NCBI GenBank assembly: GCA_019308685.1
Contig: JAFDHQ010000005.1
Location: 1 to 33,063 of the forward strand
From: Deltaproteobacteria bacterium
Lineage (GTDB): Bacteria > Desulfobacterota > Desulfobacteria > Desulfobacterales > UBA11574
DNA length: 33,063 nt
Direction of reading: 5' to 3'
Shown here: piece by piece, positions 8,285 through 18,016 of the stretch
Numbering within the stretch: position 1 is the stretch's first letter
Layout of the letters: each line of letters opens with the position of its first letter
Position numbers and translations under genes: made by a program
The notes under the pieces: model-generated
What the model was told of the DNA's origin: nothing
What the model saw: only the letters and a program-made list of their open reading frames with translations
The model's database searches: none

Positions 8285-10213
8285 ATGAGCAAAAGTCGAC
8301 ATATATATTTAAAGATGAAAACCCTTAAAGAGGCTCGCCAAATAATGTTTGAGCGGTTTTCCCTTTCTCAACCTCTTTTAAAAGAGACGATTTCGGCTCC
8401 TGACGCAGTGGGCCGGGTTCTGGCAGAACCGGTTACCGCCGTAATTTCTTCTCCGAACAATCACCTGGCTGCAATGGACGGAATCGCCGTAACAGCGGCA
8501 ACGACCTTTGGTGCTTCTGAAACACGGCCCAAGGAACTTGTCATGGATACGGACGCTTTTTATGTAAATACCGGCCACATAATGCCTGAAAACACCGACG
8601 CAGTGATCATGATAGAAAATGTTAATGATAGGGGCCAAGGCCGGATTGAAATTGAGGCGCCGGCATTCCCCTGGCAGAACGTTCGAAAGGTCGGTGAAGA
8701 TATCGTGGCGACCGAGCTTCTCTTCCCCCATAACCATGTCATAACCCCCTATTGTGTGGGAGCCCTTCTTTCAGGAGGCGTCTTTAAGGTGCCGGTAAGG
8801 GAAAAACCAAAAGTACTGGTTATTCCCACAGGGTCCGAACTGGTGGACTGGCGTGATACACCTCTCGAGAATCTTAAGCCGGGTCAGGTGCTTGAAACAA
8901 ATTCTTTTGTCCTCGGAAAACTGATCGAATCGTACGGAGGCGCCTTTGTCCGACATGAAATGTTAACCGATGATCCCGGAATACTAAAAGAGACCATTCT
9001 GCGTGCGGTCGACAATAATTTTGATATGGTACTGACCGTGGGCGGATCATCGGCAGGATCAGAGGATTACACCAGAAATGTTATTGATGACCTGGGTGAG
9101 GTGTTGGTCCACGGCGTTACCATCATGCCCGGAAAGCCCCTGATTATCGGTCAAATAAAAGACAAACCCATCTTTGGTATTCCGGGGTACCCGGTTTCCG
9201 CAATCGTAACCTTTGAACAGTTTGTGGGTCCGTTGTTGTCATTGATGCTGGGACAGCCGGAAAAAAGAAGGGACGCCGTTCGCGTTGAACCGACAAAAAA
9301 GATTGCTTCAAAACTCGGTGTGGAAGAATTTATACGGGTTAAGCTGGGAGCCGTGGGCAACAGAATTGTGGCCACTCCCCTGCCCCGTGCGGCCGGGTGT
9401 ATTACCACCTTAACCCAAGCGGACGGAATCATCCGGGTCCCCAATAACGTTGAAGGGTTACAGCCTCACGAGTCCGTCACGGCTGAACTGTTGCGTCCTC
9501 TGTCTTCCATCAAAAATACGGTGGTGGTGGTGGGAAGCCATGACAACACCTTGGACATTCTGGCAGATCAGATTCGCTTCGGGCACAAAGACCTTACCCT
9601 TTCATCAAGCCATGTGGGAAGCATGGGCGGCCTGATGGCCGTTAAAAAAGGGGTTTGCCATTTGGCAGGGTCACATCTTCTGGATACCCAGGACGGTTCT
9701 TACAATATATCATATGTCAAAAAATATCTCCCCGATGTCAGAGTAAAACTGGTGAATCTTGTGCTTCGGGATCAGGGACTGATTGTACCTCCGGGAAATC
9801 CCAAAGGGATCAATGGTATCGAGGACCTTGGCCGTAATGATATCACTTTCATCAATCGACAGGCAGGCTCCGGCACAAGAATTCTTCTCGATTTCCGCTT
9901 AGCCCAGTTGGGCATCGAGCCCTCTTGTGTCAGCGGATATGAAAACGAAGAATTTACCCATATGTCGGTGGCCGTTGCCGTGCTCAGCGGTTCGGTGGAT
10001 GTGGCCCTTGGAATCTTCGCTGCCGCAAAGGCCCTGAAACTTGATTTTATCCCGGTGGTCACGGAACAGTATGACCTTATTATTCCCGAAATATATTATG
10101 AATCTGAAAACATCCGGATCCTGCTCGAAACCATTAATTCTCCCGAGTTTAAAAAGCGGGTTCAAGCATTGGGAGGATATAGCACCGAAAAAACTGGCCA
10201 GATAATTATTTAG
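8285..10213 (+). CDS. MoeA-like molybdopterin biosynthesis protein with C-terminal PBP/LysR-substrate-like domain
   Basis: N-terminal MoeA signatures (MDGIAVTA, TGSELVD, VGGSSAGSEDYT, MPGKPLIIG); C-terminal VVVVGSHDNTLDILADQIR...GSMGGLMAVKKGVCHLAGSHLLD...FINRQAGSGTRILLDF is a PBP_like_2-type domain. Confidence 0.9.
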   Translation: MSKSRHIYLKMKTLKEARQIMFERFSLSQPLLKETISAPDAVGRVLAEPVTAVISSPNNHLAAMDGIAVTAATTFGASETRPKELVMDTDAFYVNTGHIMPENTDAVIMIENVNDRGQGRIEIEAPAFPWQNVRKVGEDIVATELLFPHNHVITPYCVGALLSGGVFKVPVREKPKVLVIPTGSELVDWRDTPLENLKPGQVLETNSFVLGKLIESYGGAFVRHEMLTDDPGILKETILRAVDNNFDMVLTVGGSSAGSEDYTRNVIDDLGEVLVHGVTIMPGKPLIIGQIKDKPIFGIPGYPVSAIVTFEQFVGPLLSLMLGQPEKRRDAVRVEPTKKIASKLGVEEFIRVKLGAVGNRIVATPLPRAAGCITTLTQADGIIRVPNNVEGLQPHESVTAELLRPLSSIKNTVVVVGSHDNTLDILADQIRFGHKDLTLSSSHVGSMGGLMAVKKGVCHLAGSHLLDTQDGSYNISYVKKYLPDVRVKLVNLVLRDQGLIVPPGNPKGINGIEDLGRNDITFINRQAGSGTRILLDFRLAQLGIEPSCVSGYENEEFTHMSVAVAVLSGSVDVALGIFAAAKALKLDFIPVVTEQYDLIIPEIYYESENIRILLETINSPEFKKRVQALGGYSTEKTGQIII

Positions 10214-10279
10214 GAATAGAAATATTATGAATTTCCTATGAATACTCAAGTATTGAGTAAAAAGGATCTTTTGGGCAGG

Positions 10280-10699
10280 ATGACAAAGAAATACAATTTG
10301 ATAGACCACACGGCGGATTTCGGAATCCATGTTTACGGTTCGGATTCAAAAGAGCTTTTTGCCAATGCAGCATGGGCCGTCTTTGACATTATTACGGAGA
10401 TCGATCAGTTGGCAGGCCTTGATTCTTGTCACATTGAGCTGTCCGGGGATGACTGGTCCGATCTCATGGTAAACTGGCTCAGAGAGGTTTTATACCTATG
10501 GAACGGTAAAGAATTGCTCGTAAAAAAGGCTCGAATTCTGTCTTTGTCTGAAACTGAACTTTCCGCAACCGTCGAGCTTGACTCCTTTAATCCCGACCGC
10601 CATGTTATAAAAACTGAAATCAAAGCCGTAACCTACCACCAGATTCAGGTAAACAGCGGCCCTTCCGGGTGGGAGGCGATGATCATATTTGATATTTAG
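10280..10699 (+). CDS. Archease
   Basis: YNLIDHTADFGIHVYGSDSKELFANAAWAVFDIIT and C-terminal DI; directly upstream of rtcB. In-frame ATG10238 is an alternative start. Confidence 0.88.
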   Translation: MTKKYNLIDHTADFGIHVYGSDSKELFANAAWAVFDIITEIDQLAGLDSCHIELSGDDWSDLMVNWLREVLYLWNGKELLVKKARILSLSETELSATVELDSFNPDRHVIKTEIKAVTYHQIQVNSGPSGWEAMIIFDI

Positions 10700-12133
10700 A
10701 TGGAAATTAAAAAAATAGACAACTACCGGTGGGAGTTGCCCAAAACCGGCGACATGCGAGTACCGGGAATAATTTACGCAACAGAATCCATGCTCAAAGC
10801 TGAAAAGCAGAAAGAGCCTTTAAAACAGGTGGCAAACGTTGCAACCCTTCCGGGCATTTTAAAGGCATCGATGGCCATGCCGGACATGCACTGGGGATAT
10901 GGATTTCCCATCGGCGGGGTTGCGGCCTTTGACTGGGAATCGGGCATCATATCTCCGGGCGGAGTGGGGTATGATATTAACTGCGGCGTACGACTGGCAA
11001 CAACATCCCTTTTGGAAAAAGAAGTCCGCCCAAAACTTGAAAATCTTGTGAATGCACTTTTCCGGGGAATTCCTACCGGAGTGGGTTCAAAAGGTTCTAT
11101 CAAGCTTTCCGTCCCCGAAGAAAAAAAGGTGCTTCAAATGGGCAGCCGGTGGGCGGTCAGCCGGGGACTTGGAGAAGCGCTGGATTTAGAACATACGGAA
11201 GATGGCGGGTGTATGCCCAATGCAGACCCCGGCGTAATCAGTCAAAGGGCCCTGGAAAGGGGGCTCAGGCAGCTCGGAACCCTGGGTTCGGGAAATCATT
11301 TTCTTGAAATCGGCGTGGTAGAAGCGATTTATGATACACCGGCGGCTCAGGCTTTCGGGCTTTTTGAAGGACAGATTACAGTAATGCTCCATACGGGCTC
11401 CCGAGGTTTGGGGTACCAGATTTGCGACGATTTTCTGGCTTTTATGACAAAGCATGTTAAAAAACTGGGGATCGATCTGCCGGATCGACAGCTTGCCTGC
11501 GCCAGCATTCAATCCAAAGAAGGGATGCGCTACTATAATGCCATGGCCTGTGCCGCAAATTATGCCTGGACCAACCGTCAGATTTTAATGCACCATTCTC
11601 GTGAAATTCTTTACCGCGTACTCGGTATGAGTCCCAGGGATCTGAACATGAAACTGCTTTATGACGTATGTCACAACATCGCAAAAAAAGAAGTTCATGT
11701 TATCGATGGAAAAAAACAGACGGTCTGTGTTCACAGGAAAGGCGCAACCCGTTCTTTTCCGCCCGGACATGAGGACCTGTGCGATCAATATCGGCCGGTG
11801 GGACAACCGGTAATTATACCCGGAGATATGGGTACGGCTTCATATGTTCTTGCAGGTACGGAAAAGGCCATGCAAGAAACATTCGGCTCCACATGTCACG
11901 GCGCCGGTCGTGTTTTGAGCCGAAAAGCCGCAAAAAAAGCCAGCAAAGGACGGGCCATACATCGGGAACTCGAAGACAAGGGAATTCTTGTCAAATGGAC
12001 CGGCAGATCTACCCTGGCGGAAGAAATACCCGAAGCCTATAAAGATATTTCTCAAGTGGTTGAAGTGGTCCATGAAGCCGGAATTTCAAAAAAGGTGGCA
12101 AAACTTAGACCGATCGGTGTGGTTAAAGGATAA
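10700..12133 (+). CDS. rtcB: RNA-splicing ligase RtcB
   Basis: GGVGYDINCGVRL, GSGNHFLEIG, HTGSRGLG, HHSRE, RKGATRSFPPG, GDMGTASYVLAG, STCHGAGR. ATG abuts the archease TAG. Confidence 0.96.
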   Translation: MEIKKIDNYRWELPKTGDMRVPGIIYATESMLKAEKQKEPLKQVANVATLPGILKASMAMPDMHWGYGFPIGGVAAFDWESGIISPGGVGYDINCGVRLATTSLLEKEVRPKLENLVNALFRGIPTGVGSKGSIKLSVPEEKKVLQMGSRWAVSRGLGEALDLEHTEDGGCMPNADPGVISQRALERGLRQLGTLGSGNHFLEIGVVEAIYDTPAAQAFGLFEGQITVMLHTGSRGLGYQICDDFLAFMTKHVKKLGIDLPDRQLACASIQSKEGMRYYNAMACAANYAWTNRQILMHHSREILYRVLGMSPRDLNMKLLYDVCHNIAKKEVHVIDGKKQTVCVHRKGATRSFPPGHEDLCDQYRPVGQPVIIPGDMGTASYVLAGTEKAMQETFGSTCHGAGRVLSRKAAKKASKGRAIHRELEDKGILVKWTGRSTLAEEIPEAYKDISQVVEVVHEAGISKKVAKLRPIGVVKG

Positions 12134-12142
12134 ACCGCCGCT

Positions 12143-12487
12143 CTAACTCCCCAATTCCCATTCAATTTGGTCAAAAACGTCCTCGATCTGATACAGTGCC
12201 TGATCGGCCTTGGCCAGCTTCCAATCCGCAATATGCTCCTCAACTTCATTGTGAAGCTTGCGGAGTTTGTCTTGGTGTTTAAGAAGAATCTCTCTGAACG
12301 GCGGATTCCCTTCCAGATCATAGAGGAGCTGGTCCAGCCTTCCCACAATCTCAAAGAGCGAGGGGCCTTCCTCTATCCATGCTTCATTGAGATAACTCAG
12401 CCCCCGTCCAATCGCGGGAAAATCCGCTTTCAGACTCTTTTTGTAATAGGGACGAACACGCACGGTCAGTTGCATGATTTTGCTCAT
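12143..12487 (-). CDS. Hypothetical helical 114-aa protein
   Basis: Continuous ORF with AAAGGAG upstream on the minus strand; 47 bp downstream of, and co-oriented with, the 832-aa gene. No family recognised. Confidence 0.7.
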   Translation of the reverse strand: MSKIMQLTVRVRPYYKKSLKADFPAIGRGLSYLNEAWIEEGPSLFEIVGRLDQLLYDLEGNPPFREILLKHQDKLRKLHNEVEEHIADWKLAKADQALYQIEDVFDQIEWELGS

Positions 12488-12534
12488 GTTTTGGGTTCTC
12501 CTTTATTCATTAATTTTCATGCGAAATTCAGGCA

Positions 12535-15033
12535 CTACAAATCCGGGTCCGGCAACTTCACCTCGGTAATTATCGCTCCAAAAACCGAAAAAATTGAAAA
12601 GACAAATATTCGCCACATACCGTTTGTCACAATCTCTCCCATCGAAATACCACTACCGTGGCCGAGAAATGCCGACACCCCCGCATAAAACACCCCGACC
12701 GCAACGCCGCACACAGCCGCCCCGACAATCCGTTTGGCCAAAGTTGCCCCACCACATCCCAATGTCACCACCGCGCCACAAAGCATGGGTACAAATACGC
12801 ACAGCCACCAAATCGTCCTCAAATCAGGCAAATTTCCAACATTCCCAAGGTAAACAAAATCCGCAATTCCAAATATTCCGGTTGCCGCAATTGCGCACAA
12901 ACCGATATGCCAGTATCGATTGGGCATGGACGCCCTTAGCAGAACACGCTTTCCAATACGACGGCGTATGGTCAACGGAAGATTGTAGAATAAACAAAAG
13001 ACCCAATGCTCCAGCAATGCGCCACTTTCACCAAACACCGGAACAATGTGTACCGATTCATTGGCCCAGTGCCCGGCCATAAATCGAGCCAACACCGGGT
13101 AACGATAGGCCATCTGGATCGGAAAAGCCAAATATCCGATGTATTTAAAAAACCCTAAAAATACCGCAATATTATAGTCTTTGAAATTTCGCTCCCTGAT
13201 CACCAGATACAGTACGTAAATCCCCCGAACCAGAGACCCCGGAGAAATCGGCACAACCTGAAACAATGCGATAATTCCGAGTCCGATCCCCCATGCCTGT
13301 GCTCGCGGCATCTCAGGATGCATGGCAACATAAGTCATGGCTACCAGCACGGAAACAATCTGGGTTACCGGTAACGTACAGATATGCACGGCCAGGCTTT
13401 TCAGATACTTTTGTATAAACGGCTCATCAACCTGTGACAGAATAATTTCTGCGTCCTCATGACTTAATATATGCTTTTTCCGCCCATCTGATACCATCTC
13501 ATAAAGCCATTGCTTGCGCAGTTCTGAATTAAAATATAACCGAATCGGTCTCACAAACAGATAATTGAATCGCTCTTTGGCATATTCCCAATCCGTTAAT
13601 ATTCGGTGCAGCCCGGCAGGAAGTATTGACAATGCACAATTTCCCATAAAACGCCAACCGGATTTGGCGACGCTTATGGCGCCGGCGCTATCGATCCGGT
13701 TCGCTCGATGCCACCCAATGATTTTTTCAGCCATCTTCCCTCTAAAAGCTCTTTTTAAATAATCCCAACTTGTGACTATTCCCTTATAATGTTTTCGCCA
13801 GTCCCCGTGCCCCCAAAATCGCTGAAATGATATACCATAAATTGGAATGATTCCAATTAAATAAAATAATATAGTTAAAGTTTTACTTTGTCTTAGCTTT
13901 TGTGCCTGCGAATCATCGACCACATTTCGCACTTTCCATCCATTCACCGCGCTGTCAAATAGGGTCGACCACAGCCGCCCGCTGTAAAATAACCGAATGA
14001 AATTGTGAGTAATGTCGGGAACCGAGTCTCTGTAAATACGCTCGGATGCTTTAAGTTCATCCAACATCTCTCGCATGTCGGCAAAATCGTTAGGATGCGC
14101 TTCTATAAATCGTTCAAGTTGTTCGATGCTGCCCCGATCGAACTGTACCAGGCTTCCCCGACCGAGTCCTTTGATAATCAGTTTAAAATCCCCGGGACTC
14201 ATGGGTAAAAACATCAGCAGCGCAAGACCGGCCCGAAAATCAACTGCTACCAGCCCGCCGGAGGGATTATTATCCGTACCCTTTCGTTTCAGACAGTTTG
14301 GCTGACTTTTACACGTGGACCACTCATATTGTCTCGCAAACTCATGCCCTCCCATGTCATGCAGCAGCGCAACAAATTTGTGCATAAATTCATACTTGGC
14401 GCGATATTCCGGCGAGCCCAGCCGGTCACTCTCAACCGGCCTGCCCCTACGCCATTTTTTCAAGAAATCCAGATGATCATCGACCTCCAGCCGCCAGGTT
14501 CTCCCGTCCACCCACTCGCTAAACTCACCGCAACTCCCCAGTGTATGGTCCACAAACGTTGCATAAATATCCACAACCGTTTTTTCATCACCAAATCGAA
14601 TTTTAGCGCCTCGCCGGATAAATTTTTGCCATAACGCCCCGGCTCTTGCAGCACGCGGATTCACCTGAAGCTGAAAGGGTCCTTGAAAACCCATCCAATA
14701 AATGGCATTGCGAAACAGCCGGGAAAAGGTAGACGGCGGAATAAGAATCTTCATCGCATAAATGCCGCCGACCTCAAGTCCTTTTATGGCCCCATCCGGC
14801 TCATGGATCTCCGTGACCTTCACCCGATAGACCTGTCCGGCAAAACCACCACCTACAAACGTCTCAACTACCGCACGAACTCTTGCCGTATGGGTACCGG
14901 CGACCTCGGTGACGTCATAAACAAGCTCACGGCCCGCATCATAACGCTCAAGTCGAATGGGCCGGTATAATCCTGCGTCATGGAATCTTGCTTCAAGTGT
15001 CTTGCATGTCTCAATAGAGTATTCTCGCGTCAT
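12535..15033 (-). CDS. Hypothetical 832-aa protein: N-terminal protein-kinase-like/ABC1-like domain plus multi-TM C-terminal membrane domain
   Basis: GGGFAGQVYR (GxGxxGxV, aa 61-69), IYAMKIL (K95), HDMGGHEFARQ, KSQPNCL, LVAVDFRAG (D265); roughly 10 hydrophobic segments from about aa 390 to the end. Confidence 0.8.
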   Translation of the reverse strand: MTREYSIETCKTLEARFHDAGLYRPIRLERYDAGRELVYDVTEVAGTHTARVRAVVETFVGGGFAGQVYRVKVTEIHEPDGAIKGLEVGGIYAMKILIPPSTFSRLFRNAIYWMGFQGPFQLQVNPRAARAGALWQKFIRRGAKIRFGDEKTVVDIYATFVDHTLGSCGEFSEWVDGRTWRLEVDDHLDFLKKWRRGRPVESDRLGSPEYRAKYEFMHKFVALLHDMGGHEFARQYEWSTCKSQPNCLKRKGTDNNPSGGLVAVDFRAGLALLMFLPMSPGDFKLIIKGLGRGSLVQFDRGSIEQLERFIEAHPNDFADMREMLDELKASERIYRDSVPDITHNFIRLFYSGRLWSTLFDSAVNGWKVRNVVDDSQAQKLRQSKTLTILFYLIGIIPIYGISFQRFWGHGDWRKHYKGIVTSWDYLKRAFRGKMAEKIIGWHRANRIDSAGAISVAKSGWRFMGNCALSILPAGLHRILTDWEYAKERFNYLFVRPIRLYFNSELRKQWLYEMVSDGRKKHILSHEDAEIILSQVDEPFIQKYLKSLAVHICTLPVTQIVSVLVAMTYVAMHPEMPRAQAWGIGLGIIALFQVVPISPGSLVRGIYVLYLVIRERNFKDYNIAVFLGFFKYIGYLAFPIQMAYRYPVLARFMAGHWANESVHIVPVFGESGALLEHWVFCLFYNLPLTIRRRIGKRVLLRASMPNRYWHIGLCAIAATGIFGIADFVYLGNVGNLPDLRTIWWLCVFVPMLCGAVVTLGCGGATLAKRIVGAAVCGVAVGVFYAGVSAFLGHGSGISMGEIVTNGMWRIFVFSIFSVFGAIITEVKLPDPDL

Positions 15034-15342
15034 TTCTGCATCTCAATTTTAACGAAAGGTCGGGAAATTTTTTTAATTCAAACAGGTTACAATTTCGTCG
15101 CTGATTATTTATTCCGATTTATTTGAGGGGTTAAAAGAAAAACTCCCCCACCCCTCAATTAAATGACGGATTGAGCGGATAAGAATTGTCTTGTTAAATG
15201 AAAGTCAAGTGAGTATAGATATAGGACGCTTGCGTGTCAAGCGAGTAAAAAACAATCCGTCCACTGATTATAAAATATAAAATATATTGCCGTTTTAGAT
15301 AACCATTGATGCAGGTTTTAGGTTGTCAGAAAGGAGACGATT

Positions 15343-16692
15343 ATGAACCCGGAAATGTTTAGAGAATACGATATCAGAGGAATTGCAGGAAAGGATATGA
15401 CCGAGAATGATGTCCTGCGGATTGGGAAAGGTGTCGGGACGTTTCTAAAGAATCATGGTCGATCAAAGCTCATTGTGGGCCGTGATTGCCGTTTAACTTC
15501 AGACCTCTATTCTGAAAAAATTATTGAGGGATTACGGTCAGCCGGATGTGATGTGATCGACATCGGAGTGTGTCCTACTCCGGTTTTCTATTTTTCAATC
15601 CAGCATTTTGACCGGGAGGGGGGTGTGATGATTACGGCCAGTCATAATCCCGGCGAGTATAACGGTTTTAAGCTCTGTATGGATTTGGATTCGATCCACG
15701 GCCAGGATATCCAGAAAATTCTCGGGATTATTACTGAAAAATCATTTGTGCAGGGAAAAGGCTCTCTGTCTACAGCCGACGCTGTCACGCCCTATCAGAA
15801 ATTTTTAATCAATAATATAACCATAGCCGGTCCTATCAAGGTGGGTGTGGATGCGGGCAATGGTACTGCGGGAGCGGTTGCCGTACCCGTATTAAAGAAT
15901 CTTAATTGCGAAGTTTACGATATTTATTGCGACATGGACGGCACGTTCCCAAACCACGAAGCCGATCCCACGGTGGCAAAGAACATGCAGGATCTCATTG
16001 CCCTGGTAAAAGAAAAGGGATTGGATGTGGGCATCGGTTATGACGGTGACGGCGATCGAATCGGCGTTGTGGATGAGACAGGGAACCTTGTATTTGGAGA
16101 CCAGCTTATGATTATTTTTGCCCGGGAGATCCTTTCGAGAAAACCCGGGTCAACATTCATATCCGAAGTAAAATGTTCAAAAACAATGTATGATGACATT
16201 GAAAAAAACGGCGGCCGGGCGATTATGTGGAGAACCGGTCACTCTTTGATTAAAAAGAAAATGAAAGAAGAAAAGGCTGAACTGGCCGGTGAGATGAGCG
16301 GCCACATGTTTTTTGCCGATCGATATTTCGGTTTTGATGATGCCACCTATGCTTCTTGCAGGCTCCTGGAAATATTAACCCAAACCGGAAAGAAAATATC
16401 CGAACTTTTATCTGATGTTCCCAAAACATTTTCCACCCCCGAGATACGTGTGGAATGTCCTGATGATAAAAAATTCGAGGTTGTTAAACAGGCGACCGAA
16501 TTTTTCCGCACGCGTTACAATATAATTGATATCGACGGAGTTCGGGTTCTGTTTGACGACGGGTGGGGCCTTGTTCGCGCATCCAACACTCAGCCGGCTC
16601 TGGTGCTGCGTTTTGAAGCCATGACTGAAGACAGGCTTTCAGAGATAAGGAATCTGGTCGAGTCTGTGCTGGCTGATATTCAAAAAGCATAA
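15343..16692 (+). CDS. Phosphomannomutase/phosphoglucomutase
   Basis: FREYDIRGIAG, GVMITASHNPGEYNGFK (phosphoserine loop), GYDGDGDRIGVVDE; AAGGAGACGATT RBS. Confidence 0.95.
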   Translation: MNPEMFREYDIRGIAGKDMTENDVLRIGKGVGTFLKNHGRSKLIVGRDCRLTSDLYSEKIIEGLRSAGCDVIDIGVCPTPVFYFSIQHFDREGGVMITASHNPGEYNGFKLCMDLDSIHGQDIQKILGIITEKSFVQGKGSLSTADAVTPYQKFLINNITIAGPIKVGVDAGNGTAGAVAVPVLKNLNCEVYDIYCDMDGTFPNHEADPTVAKNMQDLIALVKEKGLDVGIGYDGDGDRIGVVDETGNLVFGDQLMIIFAREILSRKPGSTFISEVKCSKTMYDDIEKNGGRAIMWRTGHSLIKKKMKEEKAELAGEMSGHMFFADRYFGFDDATYASCRLLEILTQTGKKISELLSDVPKTFSTPEIRVECPDDKKFEVVKQATEFFRTRYNIIDIDGVRVLFDDGWGLVRASNTQPALVLRFEAMTEDRLSEIRNLVESVLADIQKA

Positions 16693-16724
16693 GAGCGATT
16701 CCATCTGTACTTTTTAAAAAAATT

Positions 16725-16758
16725 AAGCCATCCTCTGTAATGTGGATGGCTTTGTGTT
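16725..16758 (+). terminator. Hairpin after phosphomannomutase gene
   Basis: Perfect 9-bp stem AAGCCATCC (16725-16733)/GGATGGCTT (16744-16752), 10-nt loop, followed by TGTGTTG; A/T-tract upstream. Confidence 0.5.
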
Positions 16759-16786
16759 GAACGGGAAATGTTCCACCCTTTGTTTA

Positions 16787-18004
16787 ATGAAAAAATTAAA
16801 TAAAAAAATTTTCAGCATCCTGTTTTTTTCCATATTCGGTACGGTAACCGGTGTGGGGATCGTCGTCCCCTTGCTGCCGGTCTATGCCCACGACCTCGGG
16901 GCGAGCGGGTTATACATCGGGTTGATATTCGGGTCATTTTCCCTGTCCAGAAGCTTTTTACTGCCTTATTTCGGCAGATATTCGGATAAAAAGGGGCGGA
17001 AGCCGTTTATTGTGGCGGGACTCTGTGGCTATACACTGGTTTCACTGGCATTCATTCTTGCAAATAATGTTGAATCCCTTATCGGTATACGGTTTGTTCA
17101 GGGGATAACGTCAGCCATGATAATGCCGGCGGTTCAAGCCTATGTCGGAGATATCACACCGCCCGGCCGTGAAGGTTTCACCATGGGATTGTTTAATATG
17201 TCGATGTTCCTGGGTTTGAGTATCGGACCACTGATCGGAGGAGAAATCCGTGACCAATTCAGCCTGGACACCTCTTTTGCATCCATGGGCATTCTCGCTT
17301 TTGCAGGCTTTTTATTAAGTTCGTTTTTACTCCCTCCCGCACGGTCTGAGTCGGTTGTGAGCCGGGGAACAAATCCAACCGAGTGGAAACGTCTTCTTTA
17401 TGACAGTGATATGGCGGGGCTTTTTCTTTTCAGGCTCGCTTATGCCGCATGTATCGGCGTCATCTGGAGCTTTCTGCCGGTTCTGGGGGATTTAGAATTT
17501 TCACTCTCGAGTTCATCCATTGGAATTCTTGTGACATTGGGAATTTTTTCAAGCGGTCTTTTGCACGTCCCCATGGGTTTTCTGGCAGACAGAATCAATC
17601 GGAAAATGATGGTTGTTACCGGGGGGTTAATCATCAGTTATGCAATTTTTTCTTTTCAATGGGCAGACAGTTTCAACGATCTGGTAGTGGCCAGTGTTTT
17701 GTTCGGTTTCGGGGGGGGTATTTCAATGCCTGCACTGATGGCACTGTCTGTGTTAAAAGGAAATTCAACCGAGGCAATGGGATCTGTTATGGGGCTGTTG
17801 GCAATGGCGCACAGTCTGGGAATGCTGACGGGATCATTGCTGGCCGGCTTGATGATGGATGTCTTTCAACTCCGCCGGGCGTTTCCATCCGGAGGCGCCA
17901 TTATGATTATTTGTGTTGGCCTCTTCATTGTTCTCTCCTATCATAAAAAAGTGACGCCGGCTCGGGCAGATTCGAGAACCGGTCCTTTGGATCTCGAAGG
18001 ATAA
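16787..18004 (+). CDS. MFS transporter
   Basis: 12-TM-like; DLGASGLYIGLIFGSFSLSRSFLLPYFGRYSDKKGRKPFIVAG MFS motif A. ATG16787 preferred because GTG16742 lies in the hairpin. Confidence 0.88.
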   Translation: MKKLNKKIFSILFFSIFGTVTGVGIVVPLLPVYAHDLGASGLYIGLIFGSFSLSRSFLLPYFGRYSDKKGRKPFIVAGLCGYTLVSLAFILANNVESLIGIRFVQGITSAMIMPAVQAYVGDITPPGREGFTMGLFNMSMFLGLSIGPLIGGEIRDQFSLDTSFASMGILAFAGFLLSSFLLPPARSESVVSRGTNPTEWKRLLYDSDMAGLFLFRLAYAACIGVIWSFLPVLGDLEFSLSSSSIGILVTLGIFSSGLLHVPMGFLADRINRKMMVVTGGLIISYAIFSFQWADSFNDLVVASVLFGFGGGISMPALMALSVLKGNSTEAMGSVMGLLAMAHSLGMLTGSLLAGLMMDVFQLRRAFPSGGAIMIICVGLFIVLSYHKKVTPARADSRTGPLDLEG

Positions 18005-18016
18005 ATTCAAAGAGTA

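Noticed and set aside
12594-13082. 162-aa plus-strand ORF antisense to the 832-aa gene
   Set aside because: Low-complexity, basic/proline-rich shadow ORF without signatures.
15123-15158. TTGAGGGGT/ACCCCTCAA hairpin between the divergent 832-aa gene and phosphomannomutase gene
   Set aside because: Real 9-bp stem, but no U-tract and no upstream gene to terminate; function cannot be assigned.
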